Shown here piece by piece: positions 1 through 6,513 of a stretch of DNA of 6,994 nt. Positions within the stretch are counted from its first letter, which is position 1. The number at the start of each line of letters is the position of its first letter. This DNA is from Acidobacteriota bacterium. Its GTDB lineage: Bacteria; Acidobacteriota; Thermoanaerobaculia; Multivoradales; JAHEKO01. The stretch is from the NCBI GenBank assembly GCA_030610025.1, contig JAUWSP010000141.1:1-6994 (forward strand), written 5' to 3'. A program made the translations under genes and the position numbers. The notes beneath the pieces were generated by a model. It was not told where the DNA came from and searched no databases. It worked only from the letters and a program-made list of their open reading frames with translations.

Positions 1-635
1 CCCTTCGAGGTTCCGTTCTTGCCGGGGCGGTGACTGGTTGAAGCGAGGTGGGTCTTCCAGGAATCGGTCGGGTAGTACAGATCGAAGGCGCGACGCGCGA
101 GTGGATAGACCTCGATCTGCACCCTGCCGGTGTTGTGGAGATCGGCCGCTTGGCTTCCTTCGGTCTCCTTGTTGCCGAATGGAACCGCGACGAATTGATG
201 CACCAGGCCGTGACCGTTCGAAAATCCTCCCAGCCACGATTGTTCCCTGAGGACGAGGTAGTCTTGCGGGTTTCGGTGTAGGGCGCTAGACCAGGTCCGT
301 CCGGAGACCGCGTCCCTGCTGCCGGTACGAATCTTCACTGCAAAGGGGTAGAAGGTCTCATGGGCCACGGAGTAGGACGGCTGAAAGCTCAGCCACATGG
401 CCTCTGACTGATACATGGGCAGCATCGCTTCGACCTGTTGGAGCCAGGGGGCTCCGCCCTGTTCCAGAATCTCCTTTACCGGGAAAAGGGGGAAACGGCC
501 GAGACCTGGAAGCAGGGGAAACTCCCTTTCTCCATCCGGGATTCGCAGAGTACGCTGGAAATCGACGGTCAACCTGGCGTCGGCGTGGATCTCGGGGAAC
601 GAGAACATCAGCTGGTCGTGGGTTAGCTCGATCAC
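1..635 (-). CDS. Conserved protein of unknown function, 3' end cut by window edge
   Basis: An open frame of 211 codons starts at GTG 635-633 and runs off the left edge without a stop, so the C-terminus is missing. The start is set by an AAAGGAG ribosome site 5 bases upstream, right after the regulator's stop codon. The visible protein is soluble-looking, with no signal peptide or membrane segment. Stretches that look conserved are MFSFPEIHADARLTVDFQRT (residues 10-29), LPGLGRFPL (42-50), MLPMYQSEAMWLSF (71-84), PFAVKI (97-102), RNPQDYLVL (121-129) and VHQFVAVPFG (145-154). I recognise these as a conserved hypothetical family found in several phyla, from memory and without a search; no function is known to me. 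It follows an XRE regulator by 11 bases and is almost certainly cotranscribed with it. The frame stays intact through the homopolymer-rich stretch at 480-495. Coding status is confident, function unknown. Confidence 0.85.
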   Translation of the reverse strand, partial: MIELTHDQLMFSFPEIHADARLTVDFQRTLRIPDGEREFPLLPGLGRFPLFPVKEILEQGGAPWLQQVEAMLPMYQSEAMWLSFQPSYSVAHETFYPFAVKIRTGSRDAVSGRTWSSALHRNPQDYLVLREQSWLGGFSNGHGLVHQFVAVPFGNKETEGSQAADLHNTGRVQIEVYPLARRAFDLYYPTDSWKTHLASTSHRPGKNGTSK

Positions 636-640
636 TGGGT

Positions 641-647
641 CTCCTTT
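641..647 (-). promoter_or_regulatory. Ribosome binding site for the conserved unknown gene
   Basis: AAAGGAG on the minus strand lies 5 bases before the GTG at 635 and touches the TGA stop of the regulator at 647-649. It decides the GTG start of a gene that has no nearby ATG in the right place. It also suggests translational coupling of the two genes. Confidence 0.7.
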
Positions 648-1000
648 CAGTTCTTTCTTTGCCGGGCCCTTGCCACGAGGTGGCGCAAGTTGGCATCCGG
701 CATGGATTGGACTTCGCGAATCAATTGGGACATGAGGTGGGGTCTGCGGCGGATGACCTCCTGTAGGTCGCCGGCAACCTTGCCTGCCATGGCGAGCAGA
801 GCGTCGGGGTCCTCGTCCAACTCGTGGGCGAGAGCCCGGATCTTGGCCTCCGAGGGGGGCGCCTCACGCCCGCGCTCGATTTTGCTCAAGTAGGACGGCT
901 CGACTCCGACGCGAGCCGCCACCTGGCGTACCGAATAGGTGCGATCCGACTGCCTGAGCTCCTCACGACGGCGTCGGATGTGATTGCCAAATTCGAACAT
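647..1000 (-). CDS. XRE-family helix-turn-helix transcriptional regulator
   Basis: This 117-residue protein is a cytoplasmic DNA-binding regulator. The lambda-Cro/C1-type helix-turn-helix covers roughly residues 5-65. The second helix is near VRQVAARVG (24-32) and the recognition helix in EPSYLSKIERG (34-44), followed by the usual PPSEAKIRALAHELDEDPDALL segment. The basic, helical tail (about 72-117) lacks a peptidase or cupin domain and probably serves dimerisation; this is inference. XRE proteins of this layout usually repress their own operon by binding a dyad over the promoter, and a near-perfect dyad lies 4 bases upstream of the ATG. No Shine-Dalgarno sequence precedes the ATG, because the dyad fills that space, so translation may rely on a very short leader. 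The gene is followed after 11 bases by the conserved unknown gene, and is divergent from the YhhN-type gene. Confidence 0.92.
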   Translation of the reverse strand: MFEFGNHIRRRREELRQSDRTYSVRQVAARVGVEPSYLSKIERGREAPPSEAKIRALAHELDEDPDALLAMAGKVAGDLQEVIRRRPHLMSQLIREVQSMPDANLRHLVARARQRKN

Positions 1001-1012
1001 CTGATGTGTAGT
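984..1012 (+). promoter_or_regulatory. Candidate sigma-70 promoter for the YhhN-type gene
   Basis: TTGCCA (984-989, five of six matches to TTGACA) is followed after exactly 17 bases by TGTAGT (1007-1012, four of six matches to TATAAT). Transcription would start near 1019 and give an 82-base leader before the GTG at 1101. The -35 box lies inside the start of the XRE coding region, and the -10 box lies in the left arm of the dyad. It is the mirror partner of the minus-strand promoter at 1024-1052. This is a reading of consensus boxes only. Confidence 0.4.
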
Positions 1013-1031
1013 GTATAGTACATACTACACA
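1005..1031. promoter_or_regulatory. 27-bp dyad, likely operator of the XRE regulator
   Basis: The outer arms are perfect 8-base inverted repeats, TGTGTAGT (1005-1012) and ACTACACA (1024-1031). The inner 11 bases are also largely symmetric, so 12 of 13 possible base pairs around centre 1018 would fit except for two mismatched pairs (1013/1023 and 1015/1021): 11 of 13 pairs match. It is AT-rich in a GC-rich region, sits 4 bases from the regulator's ATG, and covers the -10 boxes of promoters on both strands. Such a site is typical for an autorepressing XRE dimer. Which protein binds is inference. Confidence 0.75.
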
Positions 1032-1052
1032 AACGCAAGAAAAGTCTGTCAA
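1024..1052 (-). promoter_or_regulatory. Candidate sigma-70 promoter for the XRE operon
   Basis: Read on the minus strand, a perfect TTGACA (1052-1047) is followed after 17 bases by TGTAGT (1029-1024, four of six matches to TATAAT). Transcription would start near 1017 and leave a leader of only about 17 bases before the ATG at 1000. The -10 box lies in the right arm of the dyad, so occupancy of the dyad would block RNA polymerase. Confidence 0.55.
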
Positions 1053-1100
1053 CAACCATCGAAAGCCTTCAATGGGGACTCTTTCAGGTAGGCTGGAGGC

Positions 1101-1730
1101 GTGCCGATTCTGTGGATCCTCATCGCTCTGGTCGCAGCGCTTCTCTGGACCGAAGCGCTCGGATGGCGCTTCGGGGCCTGGCTTACAAAGCCGGCGGCGT
1201 CGGCAGCGTTTGTTGCATTTGCCCTGCAGATGGGTGCTTTAAACACCGGCTACGGTCACTGGATACTTGCAGGTCTGGTGGCGTGCTGGCTAGGCGATGT
1301 TCTGTTGATTCCTCAGCACAAGGGTTCTTTCAAAGTCGGGATTCTGAGCTTTCTCCTGGGGCACATGCTCTATTCCGCAGCATTCCTGGAGCATGGGATC
1401 GATGTTCGATGGACGGTGATTGTCGCGATACCGCTGGCCGGTAGCGCGTGGTTCGTCGGCCGCCTGCTTCTCGGGAGTGTCGACCGGAGCTTCCGAAAGC
1501 CGGTCACCGCCTACATCTTGGTCATTTCGGTAATGCTGGCCCTTGGGGTAGGAGCCTGGGCCAGAGCGCAGGAGGCGGTGTTCCTTGTCGCACCCTCTGC
1601 CTTCTATCTTTCGGATCTGGCCGTGGCCAGAAACCGATTCCTGCACCCCGGCTACGTGAATCGCCTGGTCGGATTGCCGCTCTACTATGCGGCTCAGGTC
1701 CTTTTTGCCTGGAGCGTGTCTCTAGCCTGA
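1101..1730 (+). CDS. YhhN/TMEM86-family membrane protein (putative lysoplasmalogenase)
   Basis: This 209-residue, very hydrophobic protein has about seven or eight predicted membrane helices, for example near residues 2-19, 52-70, 82-97, 105-122, 136-153 and 190-207. Family landmarks are present: CWLGDVLLI with Asp66, ILSFLLGHMLY (81-91), FYLSDLAVARNRF (168-180) with Asp172, and LPLYYAAQVLFAWS (192-205). Animal TMEM86 members hydrolyse the vinyl-ether bond of lysoplasmalogens. For bacterial YhhN proteins the substrate is less certain, so the enzyme name is by family only. The length matches the family. The GTG at 1101 is the most upstream start possible, since an in-frame TAG precedes it at 1089-1091. 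GGAGG at 1095-1099 is only one base away, which is tight, and an AGG at 1086-1088 gives a better distance. The gene is divergent from the XRE operon and shares its operator region, suggesting common control. Confidence 0.88.
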   Translation: MPILWILIALVAALLWTEALGWRFGAWLTKPAASAAFVAFALQMGALNTGYGHWILAGLVACWLGDVLLIPQHKGSFKVGILSFLLGHMLYSAAFLEHGIDVRWTVIVAIPLAGSAWFVGRLLLGSVDRSFRKPVTAYILVISVMLALGVGAWARAQEAVFLVAPSAFYLSDLAVARNRFLHPGYVNRLVGLPLYYAAQVLFAWSVSLA

Positions 1731-1733
1731 GAG

Positions 1734-3410
1734 CTAGCTCGGCAGGGTCGTCTTGAAGTCCGGGGCCCTTCGGGCTCGCGTGGCCTGTTCGAAGCCGAAC
1801 GAGAGTCGGAAGAGTATGGGCTCGCTCCACGCCCGGCCGAAGAAGGACAGACCGATGGGTAGCCCGTGAACCAACCCAGCGGGCACCGTGATATTCGGAT
1901 AACCAGAGACCGCGGCAAGGCTGGAGCTACCGCCAAGAAAGTGATCGCCATTGATGAGGTCGGTTGTCCAGGCAGGCCCGCCGGTCGGCGCTACGATGGC
2001 ATCGAGCCGATGCTGGTCCATGACGGCGTCGATCCCATCCTCACGAGTGGCTCTGCGGCAGGTCTCGAGGGCTTCGAGGTAATCCGGACTGCTGAGATCT
2101 CCCCGCGATTCGGCCTCTAAGAAGATGTCCTGTCCGAAGTACGGCATTTCACGGTCGGCATTCTCTTCGTTGAATCGGATGATGTCGGCCAGGCTCCGGA
2201 TCTCTGTGTCAGCGCCAAGGTCGGCGAGGTAGTTATTGAGGTCGGCTCTGAACTCATAGAGCAGAACGGTATACTCCGCGTCTCCGAAATCTCCGCGAGT
2301 AGAGAATTCCAGCGGGTCGATCAGCTCTGCGCCTTGTCGCTTCATTGACTCGAGTGCCGCATCGAGCACCGCATCGACGCCGGGATGGAAACCGAAATAC
2401 TGGCGAGCGACACCGATCCGTGCGCCGGAGAGCCCGCTCGGGTCCAGAAACGTGGTGTAGTCGAGCGTGCTTCTCGGCAGGTTTCCGCTCGTTGCCTTGT
2501 CTTCGGGATCGACGCTCACCAGCGCTCCCAGGAGAGCCGCGGCATCGGAGACCGTTCTGGCCATGGGTCCGGCGGTGTCCTGGGAGTGCGCAATCGGAAT
2601 GATTCCGGCCCGACTGACGAGACCGACCGTCGGTTTGACGCCGACCAGTCCGTTGGCGCTCGATGGACAGACCACGGAACCGTCGGTCTCCGTGCCCAGA
2701 GAGACGGCTGCCAGGCTCGCCGACGTGGCTACCCCGGAGCCGGAGCTGGAGCCGCATGGATTGCGGTCCAGAACATAGGGATTGCGACATTGGCCTCCGC
2801 GGCCACTCCATCCGCTGGATGCATGGCTGGAACGGAAGTTGGCCCATTCGCTCAGGTTGGTCTTGCCCAGAAGAATGGCTCCTGCCTCACGGAGGCGGTG
2901 GGCTACCGTCGAGTCTCGAGGGGCTATGCATCCTTCGAGGGCAAGGGAGCCCGCGGTAGTGGTCATTCGATCAGCAGTCGCGAAGTTGTCCTTCAGGAGC
3001 ACCGGAATGCCGTGCAGAGGTCCTCTAGGGCCGTTCGACTGACGCTCCTCGTCCAGCTGGCCGGCTATGGCCAGGGCATCCGGATTGACCTCGAGGATGG
3101 AGCGCAACTCGGGGCCCTGACGATCGACGGCCTCGATACGCCCGAGGTACATCGCCGTGATCTCGTGTGCCGTCCATTGGCCCGATGTCATGGACTCTTG
3201 AAGATCCTGGATCGACAGCTCGGACAACGCGAAGTCGTCGACAGGACTCGCCCACGAATCCACGCTGTCAGCCTCTTGGACTGCTGGCTCCGGCCGTGAA
3301 CAGGCGAGGGGGACTGCGAGCGCAGCAGCGCCTCCCATGGCCCCAGCGCCCAGCAGCTCGCGTCGACTCAGTCCAGATCTCTTGATCGATTCTCGTTTCT
3401 GATCGTCCAT
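1734..3410 (-). CDS. Tat-exported amidase (amidase signature family)
   Basis: This 558-residue enzyme of the amidase signature superfamily hydrolyses an amide bond; the substrate is not evident. The N-terminus carries a twin-arginine signal, SRRELLG (15-21), and a hydrophobic stretch ending in LAVPLAC (31-37). Cys37 could be lipidated, but Pro at -3 makes the lipobox poor. The catalytic parts are intact: Lys140 in GIPVLLKDN, cis-Ser221 in the Gly/Ser loop GSSSGSG (220-226), and nucleophile Ser245 in ETDGSVVCPSS. The 24-residue spacing of the two serines equals that in FAAH and malonamidase E2. The end, GLSFFGRAWSEPILFRLSFGFEQAT, is the usual C-terminal block of exported bacterial amidases, so this is not a GatA subunit. 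A strong AGGGAGG site (3415-3421) supports the ATG. The gene converges on the YhhN-type gene with 3 bases between stops, and follows the beta-helix gene by 151 bases. Confidence 0.93.
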   Translation of the reverse strand: MDDQKRESIKRSGLSRRELLGAGAMGGAAALAVPLACSRPEPAVQEADSVDSWASPVDDFALSELSIQDLQESMTSGQWTAHEITAMYLGRIEAVDRQGPELRSILEVNPDALAIAGQLDEERQSNGPRGPLHGIPVLLKDNFATADRMTTTAGSLALEGCIAPRDSTVAHRLREAGAILLGKTNLSEWANFRSSHASSGWSGRGGQCRNPYVLDRNPCGSSSGSGVATSASLAAVSLGTETDGSVVCPSSANGLVGVKPTVGLVSRAGIIPIAHSQDTAGPMARTVSDAAALLGALVSVDPEDKATSGNLPRSTLDYTTFLDPSGLSGARIGVARQYFGFHPGVDAVLDAALESMKRQGAELIDPLEFSTRGDFGDAEYTVLLYEFRADLNNYLADLGADTEIRSLADIIRFNEENADREMPYFGQDIFLEAESRGDLSSPDYLEALETCRRATREDGIDAVMDQHRLDAIVAPTGGPAWTTDLINGDHFLGGSSSLAAVSGYPNITVPAGLVHGLPIGLSFFGRAWSEPILFRLSFGFEQATRARRAPDFKTTLPS

Positions 3411-3561
3411 GACGCCTCCCTCAGGCTAGTGATCAACGGACTGGAGAGGCCCAGGATCGCAGCATCCGAGCGCCCAGGCAAGCTGTGATTGGCCTTCCTT
3501 CATGGGTTGTCGGATCGTCGAGGAACGACTGCCACCACTTCAGGGGGTCGGTCGCCTGGTG
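3411..3561. other. Intergenic gap before the amidase gene, no clear promoter
   Basis: These 151 bases hold the amidase ribosome site. A minus-strand TTGACA at 3565-3560 overlaps the stop of the beta-helix gene, but 17 bases further the best hexamer is TGAAGT, a poor -10. A 6-bp inverted repeat (TCGGTC/GACCGA) spans the beta-helix stop but lacks a T-run, so it is not a convincing terminator. Whether the amidase has its own promoter cannot be told. Confidence 0.4.
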
Positions 3562-4974
3562 TCAAGGGACCGATGGGGTCCAGGCGTCGGTGCTGCCGGA
3601 CTCGAAACCGTCGCGAAAGAGGATATCCGTTAACTCATCAGCGCCGACATCGGGGAGGTCATCTCGCGGTTCCAGGTCGATGTCGCCATCCGTCACGCCG
3701 ATCGGTAGGGTTGTACCGCTGTCGAGCGGCCCAGCGGCAGCGGCCGTGAGGTGGAGATTGCCGACGGATGGGTCGACAAACCAGCTGAGCGGCGCGCCAG
3801 CAATGTTGGTTGCGAGAGTGGCGGCAGCACCGTCGCGGGCGCGCAGAGTGTGGCTGGCGAGATTGTTGGTGACCTCGACCAGGGTATTCGAGAACCGCCA
3901 TTCGATTGACGATGAGCTGGGTGTCTGCGTCGAGATTGCGGAGTTGTGGTAAACGCCTGTGCCGTGTGCTTGTTCGAGCCCTATCGCGGTGTCGAATCCA
4001 TACTCGGACTGAAAGAGACCCGGGTCCGTGGCCGCAATGAAATTGTTGCGAATCACACCATCGTAGTGCCCGACATAGCCGACTTCGGGATAGGGATTGT
4101 CCGGATACTCGCGGCTGGTCCCCGTCGAGCCGAGACCGAAACCGATACCTCGCGCGCAGTTCGAGATGACGTTCTCCTCGACGAGGGTGTCTCGCGATGC
4201 GGTCCAGAAGTGGATGCCATGCTCCGAAAGCCCTTCGGGGCACCAGAACCCCTGGATCCTATTGCGTCGAACGGACCAGCCCCAGGCCTGGTGGGCATCG
4301 ATTCCACCCGTGTAGCAGCCGCGGACGTTCGACCTGCCTGCATCGGTGAGCTCGATGAGGCTGCACTCGATCGTTCCGTAGTCGGCAAACCCGTCACCAA
4401 CAGGATTGATCTTGATCGCCTGCTGGCCTGGGTCCGTGATTCTGACATTGTGGATAGTGATTCCGGATATGGGTTGACCTGCAGAACCGGAGATGTGGAT
4501 CGGGTGGTCGTAAGCCCGCATCAAGGTCAGGTCAGCGATGACTACATTCGAGGCGTAGATGCTGATCAGTTCGTTCGTGCCATAGGCGCCGTCCAGGACG
4601 ACAGCATCCCGATCACCGCTGGCCGAGCGCAAGGTGACACCGGGAGTGTTGAAGGAGAGCCTGTGGTTGCTATCGCCGCCGGTCAGGTCGTAGGTTCCAT
4701 CGCGCAGGAGCAGGGTCGTTCCCGGTGCCGCTGCGCTCACAATCCCTCGGAGTTGATCAGCCTGGGAAGGCAGGATCTCCACAACGGTTCCAGTCGGCGG
4801 TCCGAGCGGCGAGCAGGGTGGTTGGCAGACAGACGGCGAGGCCATCGCGGCCAGAGCGGTGAGGATCGCCGGCGCGAGGCTTCGCCGAGCACGGTGAGAG
4901 CGGACCGGTGCTGTCCAAGGATGAGGCAAGCCGATCACGGGACCAGGTTTCATGGAGATGGCGCTGATGCCCAT
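3562..4974 (-). CDS. Secreted right-handed parallel beta-helix protein with GFESG-type C-terminal tail
   Basis: This protein has the pectate-lyase-like beta-helix fold and probably acts outside the cell or in the periplasm on a polysaccharide; no catalytic residues can be named. From the ATG at 4974 it is 470 residues. A basic stretch (SHRARRS, about 26-32) and a hydrophobic segment (LAPAILTALAAMASPS, 33-48) look like a secretion signal with a long n-region. Helix rungs begin at TTLLLRDGTYDL (86-97) and recur as VVIADLTLMRA, ISGITIHNVRITD, TLVEENVISN, VIRNNFIAA and LVEVTNNLA. The segment PRDDLPDVGADEL (436-448) closes the helix, as in many such proteins. The end is LFRDGFESGSTDAW plus five residues, a short tail seen in secreted proteins of some Gram-negatives. 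The start is uncertain: the frame is open to an ATG at 5088 and another ATG lies at 4953. I prefer 4974 because an AGG sits 7 bases upstream. The protein is downstream of a two-component operon on the same strand. Confidence 0.82.
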   Translation of the reverse strand: MGISAISMKPGPVIGLPHPWTAPVRSHRARRSLAPAILTALAAMASPSVCQPPCSPLGPPTGTVVEILPSQADQLRGIVSAAAPGTTLLLRDGTYDLTGGDSNHRLSFNTPGVTLRSASGDRDAVVLDGAYGTNELISIYASNVVIADLTLMRAYDHPIHISGSAGQPISGITIHNVRITDPGQQAIKINPVGDGFADYGTIECSLIELTDAGRSNVRGCYTGGIDAHQAWGWSVRRNRIQGFWCPEGLSEHGIHFWTASRDTLVEENVISNCARGIGFGLGSTGTSREYPDNPYPEVGYVGHYDGVIRNNFIAATDPGLFQSEYGFDTAIGLEQAHGTGVYHNSAISTQTPSSSSIEWRFSNTLVEVTNNLASHTLRARDGAAATLATNIAGAPLSWFVDPSVGNLHLTAAAAGPLDSGTTLPIGVTDGDIDLEPRDDLPDVGADELTDILFRDGFESGSTDAWTPSVP

Positions 4975-4999
4975 CTCTGGACCTGCCGAGGAATGGGCG

Positions 5000-5017
5000 C
5001 AGCGGATGTTCCACCAG
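5000..5017 (-). promoter_or_regulatory. Weak candidate sigma-54 promoter upstream of the beta-helix gene
   Basis: On the minus strand CTGG, ten bases, then GCT (GG at 5015-5014, GC at 5003-5002) fits the invariant -24/-12 spacing of sigma-54 promoters. The flanking consensus (CACG and TT) is mostly absent. It would place the transcript start near 4990, just before the ATG at 4974. The nearby sigma-54-dependent regulator makes it worth noting, but GG-N10-GC is common in GC-rich DNA. Confidence 0.15.
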
Positions 5018-5106
5018 GAACTGTAGGGGCTCTCGGATCGGCGGACTGTGAGCTTTCTAACAGTACCGAGCGCCGGCATCGAGGCCATAGCCGAGCTTTG
5101 GACGGA

Positions 5107-6513
5107 CTAGATGGTTGATCCAACTGCAGTCGGAGGCAGCCAGCACGTAACGGCGATGCCGCCTTGTGGGCGCAGCTGCAGACTCAGCTTGCCGCCATGT
5201 GCCTCGAGGATCTCCCGGCACAGAGGGAGCCCAAGGCCACTGCCTGTCTGTTTTGTGGAGTAGAACGGCAGCAGCGATTTTCGGAGGGTCTCCTCGTCCA
5301 TCCCGTGGCCCCGGTCCAGGACCTGAATGTAGGTGCCGCCGCCGCGGGTGGTATCCACCTGAACGGTAATCGCCTCCAACTGTTCCGAGGCTTCGGCCGC
5401 GTTCGTGAACAGATTCACCAGAACCTGCTGGATCTGGGCCGGGTCGAAGTACCCGGGGCGCGACGGAAGACTGCCCGCTACCACCAATTGGGGGAAGTCG
5501 CTGAACCTGCAGAGAAACTCTTGCCAGTCGACCTCTTCGTACTGGGGAGCAGGCAGGCGAGCAAATCGCGCATAGCCCTCGATGAAGCGAGACAGGTGAT
5601 CGAGACGCTCCTCCATCGTGCTGTAGATCTCATCGGCGCGGTCGGCATGGCGTGGTTCCCTGGCGACGATTCTCGCGGAGTGAAGGAGAGAGGAGATAGG
5701 GGCCAACGAATTGTTGAGCTCGTGAGAAATGACCCGTATCACCCTTTTCCAGATCGCCGCCTCCTGGCGCCCGAGGTCGCCGGTCATGCGACGCAGCAGA
5801 ACCAGTCGGTGCGAGCGGCGATTGAGCTGAAAGATCCTCTGCGAGAGGTGATACGTCTCAACGACCTCCTCGGCCTGAACAGAGAAGAGGCCATCGGTCT
5901 CGCCAGCCAGGACTCGCTTCATCTCCTCGGGCAGACCATCGCGGAGCTCGGAGAAGCTCTTCCCCTCGAGCTTGGCTCCACCCAACAGCAGCCGGCGCGC
6001 TTCGTGATTGGAGTAGATGATGCGATCCAGCTGATTGACCAGCAGGATAGCGACTGGGGATTGGTTGAGAGCCGCTTGCAGCAGTAGCTCACGTTCGCGT
6101 ATGTCGCGGCGCTCGCTCTGCAAGACAGCCCCCACCTCGTTGTAGAGCTGGGCTATCTGCCCGAACTCATCAACCCGACGAGATTGGAGTCGGACACTGA
6201 AATCGTGATCTCGAAAGCTCCTGATTCCATCCGAGAGATCCTCCAGGATCCGGTCCATGGGTCGGAGCAGTCGGGCGATGAGCCAGGTCCCGAGTGGGAT
6301 CGTTACGAAGAGAATCGAAAGGAAGAGGATCCATGGATCCAGGGATCTTGTCGCAGCCATGGAGGCAATACCGGCAACCAGGAGGAGAATCAGGAGGAAC
6401 CCACCAGTAACCCGGCCGGCAAAGGACATCTTTGGCCTGCGATAGGAAAGTCGAGGCCGATCTTCGAGAGAAGGCGTTGCCGTGCCGATGGGAGGATCAG
6501 CCTCGAGGCTCAT
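5107..6513 (-). CDS. NtrY-like membrane histidine kinase (HAMP-PAS-HisKA-HATPase)
   Basis: This 468-residue sensor kinase autophosphorylates on a histidine and should pass the phosphate to the sigma-54-dependent regulator encoded just upstream. In order it shows two membrane helices (about 36-54 and 60-82) with almost no periplasmic loop, a HAMP linker (about 80-131), a PAS domain starting near LLLQAALNQSPVAILLVN (143-160), and the H-box VISHELNNSLAP with His264. The ATPase motifs follow: N-box QQVLVNLFTNAAEAS (362-376), G1 DRGHGM (400-405), F-box PFYST (416-420) and G2 GSGLGL (424-429). All are intact. With so small a loop, the signal is probably sensed in the membrane or by the cytoplasmic PAS domain (inference). 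The start ATG at 6513 overlaps the regulator's end by 17 bases and has AAGGGGG 6 bases upstream. The frame is open to 6618, but that extension would lie entirely over the regulator's coding region. Confidence 0.93.
   Translation of the reverse strand: MSLEADPPIGTATPSLEDRPRLSYRRPKMSFAGRVTGGFLLILLLVAGIASMAATRSLDPWILFLSILFVTIPLGTWLIARLLRPMDRILEDLSDGIRSFRDHDFSVRLQSRRVDEFGQIAQLYNEVGAVLQSERRDIRERELLLQAALNQSPVAILLVNQLDRIIYSNHEARRLLLGGAKLEGKSFSELRDGLPEEMKRVLAGETDGLFSVQAEEVVETYHLSQRIFQLNRRSHRLVLLRRMTGDLGRQEAAIWKRVIRVISHELNNSLAPISSLLHSARIVAREPRHADRADEIYSTMEERLDHLSRFIEGYARFARLPAPQYEEVDWQEFLCRFSDFPQLVVAGSLPSRPGYFDPAQIQQVLVNLFTNAAEASEQLEAITVQVDTTRGGGTYIQVLDRGHGMDEETLRKSLLPFYSTKQTGSGLGLPLCREILEAHGGKLSLQLRPQGGIAVTCWLPPTAVGSTI

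Noticed and set aside
480..495. Possible frameshift in the conserved unknown gene at a run of C and T bases
   Set aside because: Careful recounting (five C, four T, three C on the minus strand) keeps one frame open from the GTG at 635 to the left edge, with family-like residues on both sides.
1..1000. Toxin-antitoxin or phage-repressor/ImmA pair
   Set aside because: The partner is at least 211 residues, has no peptidase HExxH or known toxin motif in the visible part, and no phage genes are nearby.
1725..1743. Small hairpin (GCC-GAG pairing with CTCGGC) between the convergent stop codons
   Set aside because: The stem is short and bulged and has no T-run on either strand, so it is not a credible terminator.
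2385..3299. 304-codon open frame on the plus strand
   Set aside because: It is antisense to the amidase, whose motifs are unmistakable. GC-rich codon use leaves the opposite strand open, and the translated product has no recognisable features.
3542..3565. Sigma-70 promoter for the amidase starting with TTGACA at 3565-3560
   Set aside because: The -35 box is perfect, but the hexamer at the right distance (TGAAGT) matches poorly and no better one is near.
3946..5118. 390-codon open frame on the plus strand
   Set aside because: It lies opposite the beta-helix gene and has no ribosome site or domain. It is a shadow frame.
5164..6087. 307-codon open frame on the plus strand
   Set aside because: It lies opposite the histidine kinase, whose catalytic boxes are all intact on the minus strand.
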